From positions 1,116,001-1,180,000 of the forward strand of contig JAYMNP010000001.1 in the NCBI GenBank assembly GCA_036941025.1: a stretch of 64,000 bases of DNA, given 5' to 3'. The position numbers and the translations under genes were made by a program. The first letter of the stretch is position 1. Each line of letters starts with the position of its first letter. Positions 8,049 to 15,977 of the stretch are shown here, one piece after another. The notes beneath the pieces were generated by a model, which did not search any database, had not been told where the DNA came from, and saw only the letters and a list, made by a program, of their open reading frames with translations. Origin of the DNA: Lachnospiraceae bacterium JLR.KK002. GTDB taxonomy: Bacteria > Bacillota > Clostridia > Lachnospirales > Lachnospiraceae.

Positions 8049-9434
8049 TTAGTCGTTGTCTTTCGTGCTTATTGCGGTAGTTTGTTTCTGCATATCATTC
8101 AGCTTTTTGTGGAGCGGTATCGCCATGAATACCGTTATGACTGCGGAAAGCACATCGGCAATCGGCTGGGCGTACATAATTCCATTTAGCCCCCAGACAA
8201 TCGGAAGAAGCAGGATAACGGGGATAAAGCAAATCCCCTGCCTGCAAGCTCCGAGGATAAAACCCTCTCTGCCTTTTCCCAAAGCAAGGAACAGGGAAGA
8301 ATACACCGTATAAAATCCAAAGAGCATAATGGAAATGCCGTTTGCCCTCAAAGACGCTGCTCCGATGCGAATCATCTCGGCGTCGCCCTTTGTGAATTGG
8401 GAAACAATAGACGTAGGGAACAGAACCAGTATCACACCGAAAATTACACAGAAAGCCGTAGACCATAGGATGGAAGTCTTGATTGCTTCACGCAGACGGT
8501 CAAACTTCTTCGCCCCGTAACTGTACCCTGCAATGGGCTGAAAGCCTTTGATGAACCCGAATACGGACAAGCTGCCCATTGAAATAAGGCGGGTAACAAC
8601 GCCCATGCCTGCAATGGCAGAGTCCCCGTAATCGCCAGCGGCATTGTTGATTAAGGAAATGGACACACTCGTTAAAATCTGGAATACCAATGTCGGGATG
8701 CCGATTTTGAAAATTTCAGACATGGTTTCTTTTGCGTATGTGCAGTCCTTAACCCGAAAATGGAATACGCTCTTTTTCCGAAAAATATAGGTCAGATATA
8801 CGCAGGTTGAAACGATTTGTGAGATTGCGGTCGCTATCGCCGCTCCTGCCACGCCTAAATCAAACACATAAATAAACAGCGGGTCTAGGGCGATATTGAG
8901 TACCGCTCCCGTCAGCAAGGCACACATGGTTGTTTTAGCTGCTCCTTCGCTAGTCACAATGTTATTCATCGTGACATTGAACACATTGAAGATGCAGGAA
9001 ACAATGTAAATTCCTGCGTATGTGGCGGCATAAGGCAGGATGCTGTCGGTTGCCCCCAAGAGCTTCAGTATGGGATGCAGGAACACCATAGAAATGAGAA
9101 TGATGACCGCCCCTACGGATACGCTGCTGTATAAAGCGGTACTTGCCACTTTATCTGCATTTTCCTTATCCCCACGACCTAACAATCGGGAAATGTAAGA
9201 AGCCGCACCGTTTCCGAACAGCAGACCAAGACCGACAACAACCTGTCCGAGCGGATAGACCACGGAGATTGCCCCCATCTGGCTCTCCCCTAGCCCGCCG
9301 ACAAAATAAGCGTCAACAAGGTTGTAGAAAGCATTTACCAACATGCCAATCATTGTTGGGATGCCCATTGCTAAAAGTGCTTTTGGTATGGATGTGCTGC
9401 CGAGCAGCTCCATCTTTTTACTTTGACTGTTCAT
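8049..9434 (-). CDS. MATE-family multidrug efflux transporter
   Basis: The 461-residue, roughly 12-helix protein has two homologous halves and MATE hallmarks (IPTMIGMLVNAFYNLVDAYFVG near the N-terminus; QPIAGYSYGA at the start of the second half). It would export cationic drugs using Na+ or H+. Start ATG 9434 with AGAAAGGAG. It is transcribed divergently from the PadR regulator, and the shared intergenic region has two operator-like palindromes, so PadR control is likely. Confidence 0.93.
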   Translation of the reverse strand: MNSQSKKMELLGSTSIPKALLAMGIPTMIGMLVNAFYNLVDAYFVGGLGESQMGAISVVYPLGQVVVGLGLLFGNGAASYISRLLGRGDKENADKVASTALYSSVSVGAVIILISMVFLHPILKLLGATDSILPYAATYAGIYIVSCIFNVFNVTMNNIVTSEGAAKTTMCALLTGAVLNIALDPLFIYVFDLGVAGAAIATAISQIVSTCVYLTYIFRKKSVFHFRVKDCTYAKETMSEIFKIGIPTLVFQILTSVSISLINNAAGDYGDSAIAGMGVVTRLISMGSLSVFGFIKGFQPIAGYSYGAKKFDRLREAIKTSILWSTAFCVIFGVILVLFPTSIVSQFTKGDAEMIRIGAASLRANGISIMLFGFYTVYSSLFLALGKGREGFILGACRQGICFIPVILLLPIVWGLNGIMYAQPIADVLSAVITVFMAIPLHKKLNDMQKQTTAISTKDND

Positions 9435-9450
9435 TTTGAACTCCTTTCTC

Positions 9451-9536
9451 TTGACAAATAGTGCTATTTATACTACTATAAAATATAGTAGTTGTGTTGC
9501 GGGAATTATAATACTATAATTTATAGTAGTTGTCAA
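9451..9536. promoter_or_regulatory. Mirror-image divergent promoters with two PadR-type operators
   Basis: Forward: TTGACA (9451-9456), 17-base spacer, TACTAT (9474-9479). Reverse: TTGACA (complement of 9531-9536), 17-base spacer, TATTAT (complement of 9508-9513). Palindrome 1, ACTACTATA-AAA-TATAGTAGT (9472-9492), covers the forward -10. Palindrome 2, TACTATA-ATT-TATAGTA (9512-9528), covers the reverse spacer. Both share ACTATA-N3-TATAGT, and the centres are 38 bp apart. This is strong architecture for joint repression of the MATE gene and autorepression of padR. Confidence 0.8.
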
Positions 9537-9557
9537 TAGAAAAAGGAGGAATTTTAA

Positions 9558-10085
9558 ATGGCGACCATTGACTTGATTGTATTGGGAATGTTGAAACGGG
9601 AATCAATGAGTGCATACGATATTCAGAAACTGGTGGAATACCGCAACATTTCAAAGTGGGTAAAAATCAGCACACCATCCATCTATAAAAAGGTTATCCA
9701 GTTGGAAGAAAAGGGGCTTATCACAAGCCGCACGGAGAAAGAGGGAAAAATGCCCGAAAAGGCGGTATATTCCTTGACGGATGCAGGAAATGAGGAATTT
9801 GAGAAGCTGATGCTCGAAATATCCTGCAAGCCGATTAACATATTCTTGGATTTTAATGCGGTTATTGTTAATTTAGAAAGCATGGAAAAGGAACAGCAGA
9901 GGGAATGTCTGGATAACATTGAAAGTAATATCAATATGCTGAAATCCTATCTTGAGGAGAACATGGACTTAAAAGAAAACGCTCCCGATGTTCCTGCCAC
10001 GGGCATGGCAGTTCTGCAACAGCAATTTCGATTAGTGCAGGCAATCGAAGAATGGATAAGGGCATTGAAAGAAGAACTGCTGTAA
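9558..10085 (+). CDS. PadR-family transcriptional regulator
   Basis: The 175-residue protein has an N-terminal PadR winged helix (residues 1-80; LGMLKRESMSAYDIQK and PSIYKKVIQLEEKGLI) and a helical C-terminal dimerisation region. AAAAGGAGG precedes the ATG. It is divergent from the MATE gene and probably binds the two palindromes between them, being released by a pump substrate as in LmrR-type systems. The ligand is unknown. Confidence 0.9.
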   Translation: MATIDLIVLGMLKRESMSAYDIQKLVEYRNISKWVKISTPSIYKKVIQLEEKGLITSRTEKEGKMPEKAVYSLTDAGNEEFEKLMLEISCKPINIFLDFNAVIVNLESMEKEQQRECLDNIESNINMLKSYLEENMDLKENAPDVPATGMAVLQQQFRLVQAIEEWIRALKEELL

Positions 10086-10206
10086 ATGAAGATGGTTTAA
10101 AACATAGCAAGAATGATGAAAAGATAGAAAACTCCTTGTGCTACAATATCTCATTGAACCCCTGCTTTGACATTTCGTAATGTTAAAAAAATGCGGGTGA
10201 AAACGA

Positions 10207-10251
10207 GGAAACACCACAAGGGTGTACCTCTATGCCCATAAAGCATGGGTG
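10207..10251 (+). promoter_or_regulatory. Two-hairpin leader, copy B
   Basis: GGAAACACC begins a 45-base element with stem 1 ACACC/GGTGT and stem 2 GCCCAT/ATGGGT, followed by the Shine-Dalgarno AAAGGAGG of the AraC-GNAT gene. It is related to copies A (5223) and C (11112). Stem changes are compensated, which supports an RNA-level role. The peptide frame seen in copy A has no start codon here. Confidence 0.5.
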
Positions 10252-10275
10252 AGAATGAAGAAAGGAGGTCGCAAA

Positions 10276-11214
10276 ATGCAAGGTCAGACAGTACGCATTG
10301 TTTCACAGGCTATCCGCTATATCGAAGAACATCTGCACGAAAAGATGGATTTAGATATGGTGGCATCGGCACTGCACTATTCCAAATACCACCTGCATCG
10401 GATTTTTACAAAGACCGTCGGCTTGACTATCCATGACTACGCAAAACGGCGGCAGCTTACAGAAGCGGCAAAACTTCTGGTGTTTTCTGCAAAACCGATT
10501 ATCGAGATTGCCCTTATGAGCGGGTATGAAAGCCAGCAGGCATTTACGGATATTTTTAAGGCGATGTATAAGACTTCCCCTGCGGAATTTCGAGAAGCGG
10601 AAAACTTCTACCCGTTACAGCTTGAAATTTATCTGAAGGAGGAACTTATAAAAATGGATTTGACAAAAGACAATATAACATTTGCCACGCCCGAAGATGT
10701 GGATGACTGGATGGAACTGGTAAGCCTCACGATTGACGGCTATCCATGTCTGGATAAGGGAGATTACACCGCAAACCTGCATCGGTATATTGCGGATAAA
10801 AAGGCTTTGATTTTACGGGATGACGATATGGCTATTGGTGTGATGGGATTTTCGCCCGACACAGGAAGCATAGACTTTCTGGCTGTCCATCCACAGTATC
10901 GGCATCTCGGCATTACAAAGCTGTTCCTCGATAAGCTGGCAGAGGAATTACTTTGCGGGAAAGAGATTACCTTGACGACATATCGTGCAGGCGATAAGGC
11001 AGATACGGGCTGGCGGGAAGAATACCGCCGTCTTGGATTTGCAGAACGGGAACTGCTTGTGGAATATGGCTACCCGACGCAGCGTTTCGTGCTTCCACCG
11101 AAAAACAAGGAGGAAATACCGCAAGGGTATACCTCTATGCCCGAAAATACGGGCAGGAAAGGGGAAACAAGGAATGACCGAAACACAGAAAAACCCGTTG
11201 GCAGAGAGCTTTAA
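10276..11214 (+). CDS. AraC-type HTH fused to a GNAT acetyltransferase domain
   Basis: The 312-residue protein combines an N-terminal AraC/XylS double HTH (residues 5-110; LHYSKYHLHRIFTKTVG and MSGYESQQAFTDIFKAMY) with a C-terminal GNAT-like acyl-CoA domain (about 135-285; core VHPQYRHLGITKLFLDKL). I choose ATG 10276 because AAAGGAGG lies just before it. Its last 35 or so codons read through leader copy C and it overlaps the MATE2 gene by 41 bases. It probably controls, and may chemically modify something linked to, the downstream pump. Neither the target nor acetylation activity is shown. Confidence 0.85.
   Translation: MQGQTVRIVSQAIRYIEEHLHEKMDLDMVASALHYSKYHLHRIFTKTVGLTIHDYAKRRQLTEAAKLLVFSAKPIIEIALMSGYESQQAFTDIFKAMYKTSPAEFREAENFYPLQLEIYLKEELIKMDLTKDNITFATPEDVDDWMELVSLTIDGYPCLDKGDYTANLHRYIADKKALILRDDDMAIGVMGFSPDTGSIDFLAVHPQYRHLGITKLFLDKLAEELLCGKEITLTTYRAGDKADTGWREEYRRLGFAERELLVEYGYPTQRFVLPPKNKEEIPQGYTSMPENTGRKGETRNDRNTEKPVGREL
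11112..11156 (+). promoter_or_regulatory. Two-hairpin leader, copy C, inside the 3' end of the AraC-GNAT gene
   Basis: Stem 1 is ATACC/GGTAT around GCAAG; stem 2 is TGCCCG/CGGGCA. It is the best paired of the three copies and sits just upstream of the MATE2 Shine-Dalgarno. Because it lies in the coding region, the fusion protein ends in residues dictated by the leader (frame GYTSMP), comparable to the copy A leader peptide (GYPSMP). Confidence 0.5.
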
Positions 11215-12514
11215 CGCCATATCCCTCATCCGATTTGCTTTCCCAAGCATGGTGATGATGCTGTTTATGGGATTATACACCATTGTAGACACAATTTTCG
11301 TCGCACGGTTTGTAGACACGAACGCCTTGTCGTCCATCAATATCGTCTGCCCCGTCATCAATCTGATTGTCGGTCTGGGGACGATGCTTGCGACAGGAGG
11401 AAGTGCGGTCGTTGCGAAGAAAATGGGGAATGGAAACACAGAGGAAGCCAGAAGCAATTTTACGTTGATTGTCGTGGCAGGGGCGGTTATCGGTCTGCTG
11501 ATTACAGCGGCAGGGCTTCTCTTTTTGGATGAAATCATCTGGGGATTGGGTGCAAGTGAAATCTTGTTCCCATATTGCAGGGATTATCTGACGATACAGC
11601 TCATTTTCGCCGCCTTTAACATGATGCAGGTGCTATATCAGAATCTGTTTGTGACGGCGGGGAAACCGACATTAGGCTTAGTGCTTGCTGTTTTGGCGGG
11701 GATTGCCAATATTGTTTTTGATTATGTCTTTATCGTTTTACTGCAAATGGGAATCAAAGGGGCTGCTATTGGGACAGGCATCGGATATATGATACCGTCA
11801 ATTATCGGTACAATATTTTTTCTGATGAAAAGAAGTGAGCTGCACTTTTGCAAGCCTAAAATGGATGTATCTATTTTGCTGAAAAGCTGTTCCAATGGTG
11901 CGTCGGAAATGGTAAGCCAGTGTTCGACTGCCGTAACGACATTTCTGTTTAATGTAACGATGATGAAGCTGCTGGGCGAGGACGGCGTAGCTGCGATTAC
12001 GGTACTCATCTATTCGCAGTTCCTCTTAACAACGCTTTATATTGGCTTCTCTATGGGAACAGCCCCCGTCGTAAGCTATAACTATGGGAGTGAGAATGTA
12101 AAACAGCTAAAAAAGACCGTCCGTATTTGTTTCGGCTTTATAGCGGGGATTTCCATATTTGTATTTTTGTTTTCCCTGCTTGGTGGAGAAAGCATTGCAA
12201 AGGTATTTGCAGAGAACAATAGGAATGTTTTTGAGATTACAAAGAATGGATTTAGCATTTTTTCATTCAGCTTTCTGTTCTCTGGATGCAATATTTTTTC
12301 ATCCGCATTATTTACGGCATTATCCAATGGGAAAGCATCTGCAACCATATCTTTTCTGCGGACGTTTGGATTTATTACAGTGTTCCTTTTGGCGTTACCG
12401 AGATTTTTAGAGGTAACGGGCGTATGGCTTGCAGTCCCGCTTGCGGAGCTTTTCACTCTTATGCTGACAGTATATCTGATATGCAGGCATCAGAAACAAT
12501 ACAATTATTTTTGA
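11174..12514 (+). CDS. Second MATE-family efflux transporter
   Basis: The 446-residue, about 12-helix protein has MATE signatures (FPSMVMMLFMGLYTIVDTIFV; GTAPVVSYNYGSEN). It is not a close duplicate of the MATE at 8049. The start is set at 11174, preceded by AGGAAAGGGG; the longer upstream frame only crosses leader copy C and the GNAT gene. It follows the AraC-GNAT gene in one operon, so that regulator most likely controls it. Substrate unknown, multidrug efflux inferred. Confidence 0.92.
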   Translation: MTETQKNPLAESFNAISLIRFAFPSMVMMLFMGLYTIVDTIFVARFVDTNALSSINIVCPVINLIVGLGTMLATGGSAVVAKKMGNGNTEEARSNFTLIVVAGAVIGLLITAAGLLFLDEIIWGLGASEILFPYCRDYLTIQLIFAAFNMMQVLYQNLFVTAGKPTLGLVLAVLAGIANIVFDYVFIVLLQMGIKGAAIGTGIGYMIPSIIGTIFFLMKRSELHFCKPKMDVSILLKSCSNGASEMVSQCSTAVTTFLFNVTMMKLLGEDGVAAITVLIYSQFLLTTLYIGFSMGTAPVVSYNYGSENVKQLKKTVRICFGFIAGISIFVFLFSLLGGESIAKVFAENNRNVFEITKNGFSIFSFSFLFSGCNIFSSALFTALSNGKASATISFLRTFGFITVFLLALPRFLEVTGVWLAVPLAELFTLMLTVYLICRHQKQYNYF

Positions 12515-12533
12515 AAGAAAGGCAGGCAGGAAA

Positions 12534-12722
12534 TTGAAACAGACAGAATGGATATTATGCCCTGTCTGCGGGAGCAAAACCCGCAGCAGAATAAGGGAGG
12601 ATACTATTCTGATAAATTATCCTCTCTACTGCCCGAAATGCAGGCAGGAAAGATTGATTGAAGTGAGAAATTTACAAACAATAGTCATCACAGAGCCAGA
12701 CGCAAAGACGCAGAGCCGATGA
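12534..12722 (+). CDS. Cysteine-rich KTR protein, copy 2
   Basis: The 62-residue paralog of the 7806 protein has LCPVC and YCPKC knuckles and the SKTRSRIRED block. The start is TTG at 12534 with GGCAGG upstream; there is no in-frame ATG nearby. It ends cassette 2, and its last codons and stop lie in the terminator stem. The final EPDAxTQSR residues are the same as in copy 1, showing recent common origin. Confidence 0.85.
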   Translation: MKQTEWILCPVCGSKTRSRIREDTILINYPLYCPKCRQERLIEVRNLQTIVITEPDAKTQSR

Positions 12723-12753
12723 ACTTGTGGAAATCACAGTTTGTCGGCTTTTA
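12714..12753 (+). terminator. Terminator of cassette 2
   Basis: AGCCGATGAACT (12714-12725) pairs with AGTTTGTCGGCT (12738-12749), 12 pairs including two G-U, followed by a T-run. It overlaps the KTR stop, as in cassettes 1 and 3. Confidence 0.8.
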
Positions 12754-12907
12754 CAGTATGGAAATCTTCTTGAATCAGTAACGTGGCGGCATGGTTGAAA
12801 TCAAATTTTTATTCTTATACACTATACTTGTGTTTACAAAAGATAGCAGAAAAAGAGAGGAAATATAAATCGGATTAAGCTATCCTTAACGACAAGGAGG
12901 TAAAAGG

Positions 12908-13771
12908 ATGGAATGGTTGAAGAGGCTTGGAAAAGCCATTGATTACATAGAAGATAATCTGGATAAGGAAATATCGTATGATGAAGCAGCCCGCATTGCG
13001 TGTTGTTCCCCCTATTATTTCCAGCGTGTTTTTTCCTATGTTTCGGGTGTGTCGTTGGCGGAATACATACGCCGCCGAAAAATGACGCAGGCGGCATTTG
13101 AATTGCAACGGGCAGACAGCAGGGTAATAGACGTTGCATTAAAATATGGATATTCCTCTCCGACTTCTTTTAATCGGGCTTTTCAAAATGTTCATGGCAT
13201 CACGCCAACAGCAGCTAAGCTAGGGGAAAGCGTCCTGCAAGCATATCCGTCAATTCAGTTTAAGATTGAAATCACAGGAGGAAACGCTATGGCATATCGC
13301 ATTGCAAAAAAGCCGCCCCTGCGTATTGTGGGCATCCGTATCCCTTTGACTTCGGATATGGAAGATAATTTAAGGATAGTTCCAGAGTTTTGGAAAGCGT
13401 TATTGCAGGGAGAACAATTTTTGGAAATATGCAAGCTGTCTAATGGAGAGCCAAGAGGAATTTTAGGAATCAGCGTATATAGAAACCCGAAAGAAATTTA
13501 TTACTACATCGGTGTTGCTACAAATTCCTCTGCTCCTGCGGGCATGTATGAATGTGAAATCCCTGCGGCTACATGGGTGATATTTGAAAACGATGGGCGT
13601 TTTAAGGAAGATGTGCAGAGTGTGTTCAAGCGGTTCTATATGGAATGGCTACCGTTCTCTGGGTATAAATATGCAGAGCTGCCAGATATTGAAGTGTATC
13701 CGATTTGCAGCGGACAGCCAGTAAACGGACATTCCGAAGTATGGATTGCAGTGGTTAAGGAGGATGATTAA
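12908..13771 (+). CDS. AraC-family regulator with GyrI-like ligand-binding domain
   Basis: The 287-residue protein has an AraC/Rob-type DNA-binding domain (residues 1-110; CCSPYYFQRVFSYVSG and YGYSSPTSFNRAFQNVHG) and a C-terminal GyrI-like/BmrR effector domain (about 127-287), which usually binds small lipophilic cations or drugs. The start has an ideal AAGGAGG. The C45 hydrolase gene follows after 3 bases with a GTG start, so the two are probably coupled and co-regulated. Confidence 0.9.
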   Translation: MEWLKRLGKAIDYIEDNLDKEISYDEAARIACCSPYYFQRVFSYVSGVSLAEYIRRRKMTQAAFELQRADSRVIDVALKYGYSSPTSFNRAFQNVHGITPTAAKLGESVLQAYPSIQFKIEITGGNAMAYRIAKKPPLRIVGIRIPLTSDMEDNLRIVPEFWKALLQGEQFLEICKLSNGEPRGILGISVYRNPKEIYYYIGVATNSSAPAGMYECEIPAATWVIFENDGRFKEDVQSVFKRFYMEWLPFSGYKYAELPDIEVYPICSGQPVNGHSEVWIAVVKEDD

Positions 13772-13774
13772 ACG

Positions 13775-14845
13775 GTGTATCATTTAAGGTTAAAGGGCGA
13801 CCATTATGAAATGGGAATGAAGCGTGGAAAGATATTCAAAAAATGTCAGGTTTCTTTCCCTCTCCATTTGGATGAATTTCAACTGGAACATGGGAAACGG
13901 AGCGAAGCGGCATTAAGAAAATATTTCCCAGAGGTATGCGAGGAAATCAGAGGGGTGAGCGACGCCATAGGTGCGGATTATCTGCGTTTTGCTTCTTGGA
14001 TGCTATGTATGGGATGCTGTATGTATAACTTGGAGAATAATATTCCCATTGAAGTTCGGGGATGTACAGCTTTCGCATATGCAAAGGGCGGAAGAATCCT
14101 ATATGGCAGAAACAATGACTTGCCGCCTTATCTGCGGGAGGGGAGCAAAAGTGAAATCTATGCCCCGAAGAATGGAAATAGATTTAATATTACGACATCC
14201 TCTTTTATTAACGGGGAGGAAGGACTGAATGAACATGGTCTTGCGGTTGCAATGACTTTTGTAATGACCAGCCTTGATAAAATACAGGCGGGATTTAATT
14301 CCTGTTTCATCGTGCGGTATCTGCTTGAAAAAGCGGGTAATACAGAGCAGGCAGTTTCTTTACTAATGGAACTTCCAATCGCTTCTAACTGTAATATTCT
14401 GCTTGTAGATAAAAGCGGTGATATGAAAGTGGTTGAATGTACGTCATCCATGAAAAAAATCCGAGATGCGGAAAGTTTTGAGAATGGAAGAATTATTTGT
14501 ACTGTCAACAGTTTTACATCCGACGAAATGAAGCAATATGATGATGCAAATGGGGATGATTATAATTCCCATAAACGGTATCAAGTTGTCATGGACAGTT
14601 TTGCTTCGGGACGGATAAAAGAGGATTATATCGAAACCACCAAGCAGCTTTTAAAGGGCGATTATGGCTTTATGTGTCAGTATGACAATGAGCCAGATTT
14701 TGAAACGGTCTGGAGTTCCGTATTTGACTTAGAGAGTTTGACTGTTTACCGTGCAGAGGGCGACCCAAGAAAAAAGAAATTTATAATGGACAACCGACTG
14801 CATGACTTAAAAATGAGAGGGCAGGCAGTTGTCAAAAAGCATTGA
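13775..14845 (+). CDS. C45-family hydrolase/acyltransferase-like protein
   Basis: The 356-residue protein belongs to the N-terminal-nucleophile family that includes acyl-CoA:6-aminopenicillanate acyltransferase and related amidases. Cys97 in RGCTAFA is the predicted nucleophile exposed by self-cleavage, with conserved GRNNDLPPYL and EGLNEHGLAVAMTF following. It starts with GTG behind AAGGAGG. Its end overlaps the KTR3 start by 17 bases. Next to a drug-sensing-type regulator, an antibiotic-modifying amidase role is possible, but bile-salt-hydrolase-like or peptide amidase activity is equally open. Confidence 0.82.
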   Translation: MYHLRLKGDHYEMGMKRGKIFKKCQVSFPLHLDEFQLEHGKRSEAALRKYFPEVCEEIRGVSDAIGADYLRFASWMLCMGCCMYNLENNIPIEVRGCTAFAYAKGGRILYGRNNDLPPYLREGSKSEIYAPKNGNRFNITTSSFINGEEGLNEHGLAVAMTFVMTSLDKIQAGFNSCFIVRYLLEKAGNTEQAVSLLMELPIASNCNILLVDKSGDMKVVECTSSMKKIRDAESFENGRIICTVNSFTSDEMKQYDDANGDDYNSHKRYQVVMDSFASGRIKEDYIETTKQLLKGDYGFMCQYDNEPDFETVWSSVFDLESLTVYRAEGDPRKKKFIMDNRLHDLKMRGQAVVKKH

Positions 14846-15029
14846 ATGGATATTTTGCCCTCTCTGCGGAAGCAAAACCCGTAACAAGGTCAGAGAGGAT
14901 ACTGTTCTGATAAACTATCCTCTCTACTGCCCGAAATGCAGGCAGGAAACATTGATTAAAGCAAAGAATTTACGAGTAACAGTCATCACAGAGCCAGACA
15001 CATTAGATGCAGAGCCGATGAACGTGTGA
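14829..15029 (+). CDS. Cysteine-rich KTR protein, copy 3
   Basis: The 66-residue third paralog has FCPLC and YCPKC knuckles and SKTRNKVRED. It starts at TTG 14829 within the end of the C45 gene. It is most like copy 2 over the first 40 residues and differs at the C-terminus. It closes cassette 3, and its stop lies in the terminator stem. Confidence 0.85.
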   Translation: MSKSIEWIFCPLCGSKTRNKVREDTVLINYPLYCPKCRQETLIKAKNLRVTVITEPDTLDAEPMNV

Positions 15030-15060
15030 GCTGATCACAGTTTGTCGGCTTTTCTTTTTA
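15013..15060 (+). terminator. Terminator of cassette 3
   Basis: AGCCGATGAAC (15013-15023) pairs with GTTTGTCGGCT (15040-15050), followed by TTTTCTTTTT, the strongest T-run of the three cassette terminators. Confidence 0.85.
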
Positions 15061-15081
15061 TATAACTAAAGGTAGGCACGT

Positions 15082-15461
15082 CCACCAAATTAAAAAAAAC
15101 GGCGATTTGGTGGGCGGTATTGCTATGCCCGAAAGACTTAACAAGCACTCTCCAAACCTGTTTCAAGTTTGGAGGGACTTTTATTGCCTGCAAATAGCAA
15201 TTTTCATTTACATATATCATATCGGGGATGGGTGGAAAGCCTGTTAAAAAAATCCTTGTCAATGCAAGGGGGCTTTCTACCCAAGAAGTAGAAGTCAAAT
15301 CTCTACATATAAGAACAATTATATCTATAAACCGTGAGGGCGTGACAGCCTTTGCGGTTTTTCTTTTGTCGTTTTTTGTTAGAACAAGTAGTAAGGCGGT
15401 TTCTGGGATTGGATGCCGTTCTCCGCCCGTCAATCTGGATTTCCAAAAAAAATTCAGATTG
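15082..15461 (+). promoter_or_regulatory. Multi-hairpin leader of the ICE sigma-factor gene
   Basis: The 448-base gap before the sigma gene contains stacked inverted repeats: CCACCAAAT/ATTTGGTGG (15082-15113); CTCCAAAC/GTTTGGAG (15150-15174); a 12-bp stem GGGTGGAAAGCC/GGCTTTCTACCC (15230-15282) enclosing CCTTG/CAAGG; an AAACCG/CGGTTT terminator (15327-15367); and CAATCTGGATT/AATTCAGATTG (15431-15461) beside the Shine-Dalgarno. A 40-codon frame (15125-15247, MPERLNKHSP...) starts in a segment shared with leader copy A. This looks like attenuation control of the sigma gene. Confidence 0.55.
15327..15367 (+). terminator. Intrinsic terminator inside the sigma-gene leader
   Basis: AAACCG pairs with CGGTTT, with an inner GGGC/GCC pair, followed by TTTTCTTTT. 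It lies about 110 bases before the sigma gene and could act as an attenuator. Confidence 0.65.
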
Positions 15462-15477
15462 ATTGGAGGAAATTACA

Positions 15478-15948
15478 ATGCTTGAAAAGCATCCAAACCG
15501 AAAAAAGGACAAGTATAATCCGTACACTTTGACGATAACCGAGGGACATTATTACCTCTCTTTTAAGGACGGGCGTGGAAAGCAGCAGAATATTGAGATT
15601 GACGAAATGCTGTACCAGACATTTGACAGATTTGAGCTTGAGGACATATCCCATCTGAACAGGGTGAGCAGGCACATTGAACACTCCGAACTGACCGAAG
15701 AAACGCTGAATGACCGAGCTTTTTATAAGGCAGAACGGATTGAGGATATTGTTTCAGAGAGCAGCGAATACGAGCAGCTACATAGGGCGGTTTCCGAACT
15801 TCCAGAAGTGCAGCGGCGCAGGCTGAAGCTGTACTTTTTCGGGGAGCTGACCTATGAGCAGATTGCAAAGCTGGAGGGCTGCAAATATCAAGCTGTCCAG
15901 TGTTCCATAAAAGCGGCATTAAAGGCGATAAAAAAATTTATGAAATAA
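15478..15948 (+). CDS. ICE sigma-70-like factor (region 4), Tn916 orf7-like
   Basis: The 156-residue protein ends in a sigma region 4 HTH (about residues 100-153; LPEVQRRRLKLYFF, LTYEQIAKLEGCKYQAVQCSI). The N-terminal half is a divergent, charged region without clear region 2 motifs. The start is at 15478, preceded by TTGGAGGAAA; an upstream in-frame ATG at 15463 lies within that ribosome site. In Tn916, orf7 is part of the regulatory circuit that switches on conjugation genes. A strong terminator follows. Confidence 0.85.
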   Translation: MLEKHPNRKKDKYNPYTLTITEGHYYLSFKDGRGKQQNIEIDEMLYQTFDRFELEDISHLNRVSRHIEHSELTEETLNDRAFYKAERIEDIVSESSEYEQLHRAVSELPEVQRRRLKLYFFGELTYEQIAKLEGCKYQAVQCSIKAALKAIKKFMK

Positions 15949-15977
15949 TTGCCTTGTGTTGTGGCAGTTGAGTGAGC

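Noticed and set aside
15228..15284. T-box riboswitch suspected from GGGTGG near a terminator-like stem
   Set aside because: The GGTGG is part of a 12-bp hairpin, there is no T-box ACCGCG continuation, no specifier-loop hairpin, and the downstream gene is an ICE sigma factor.
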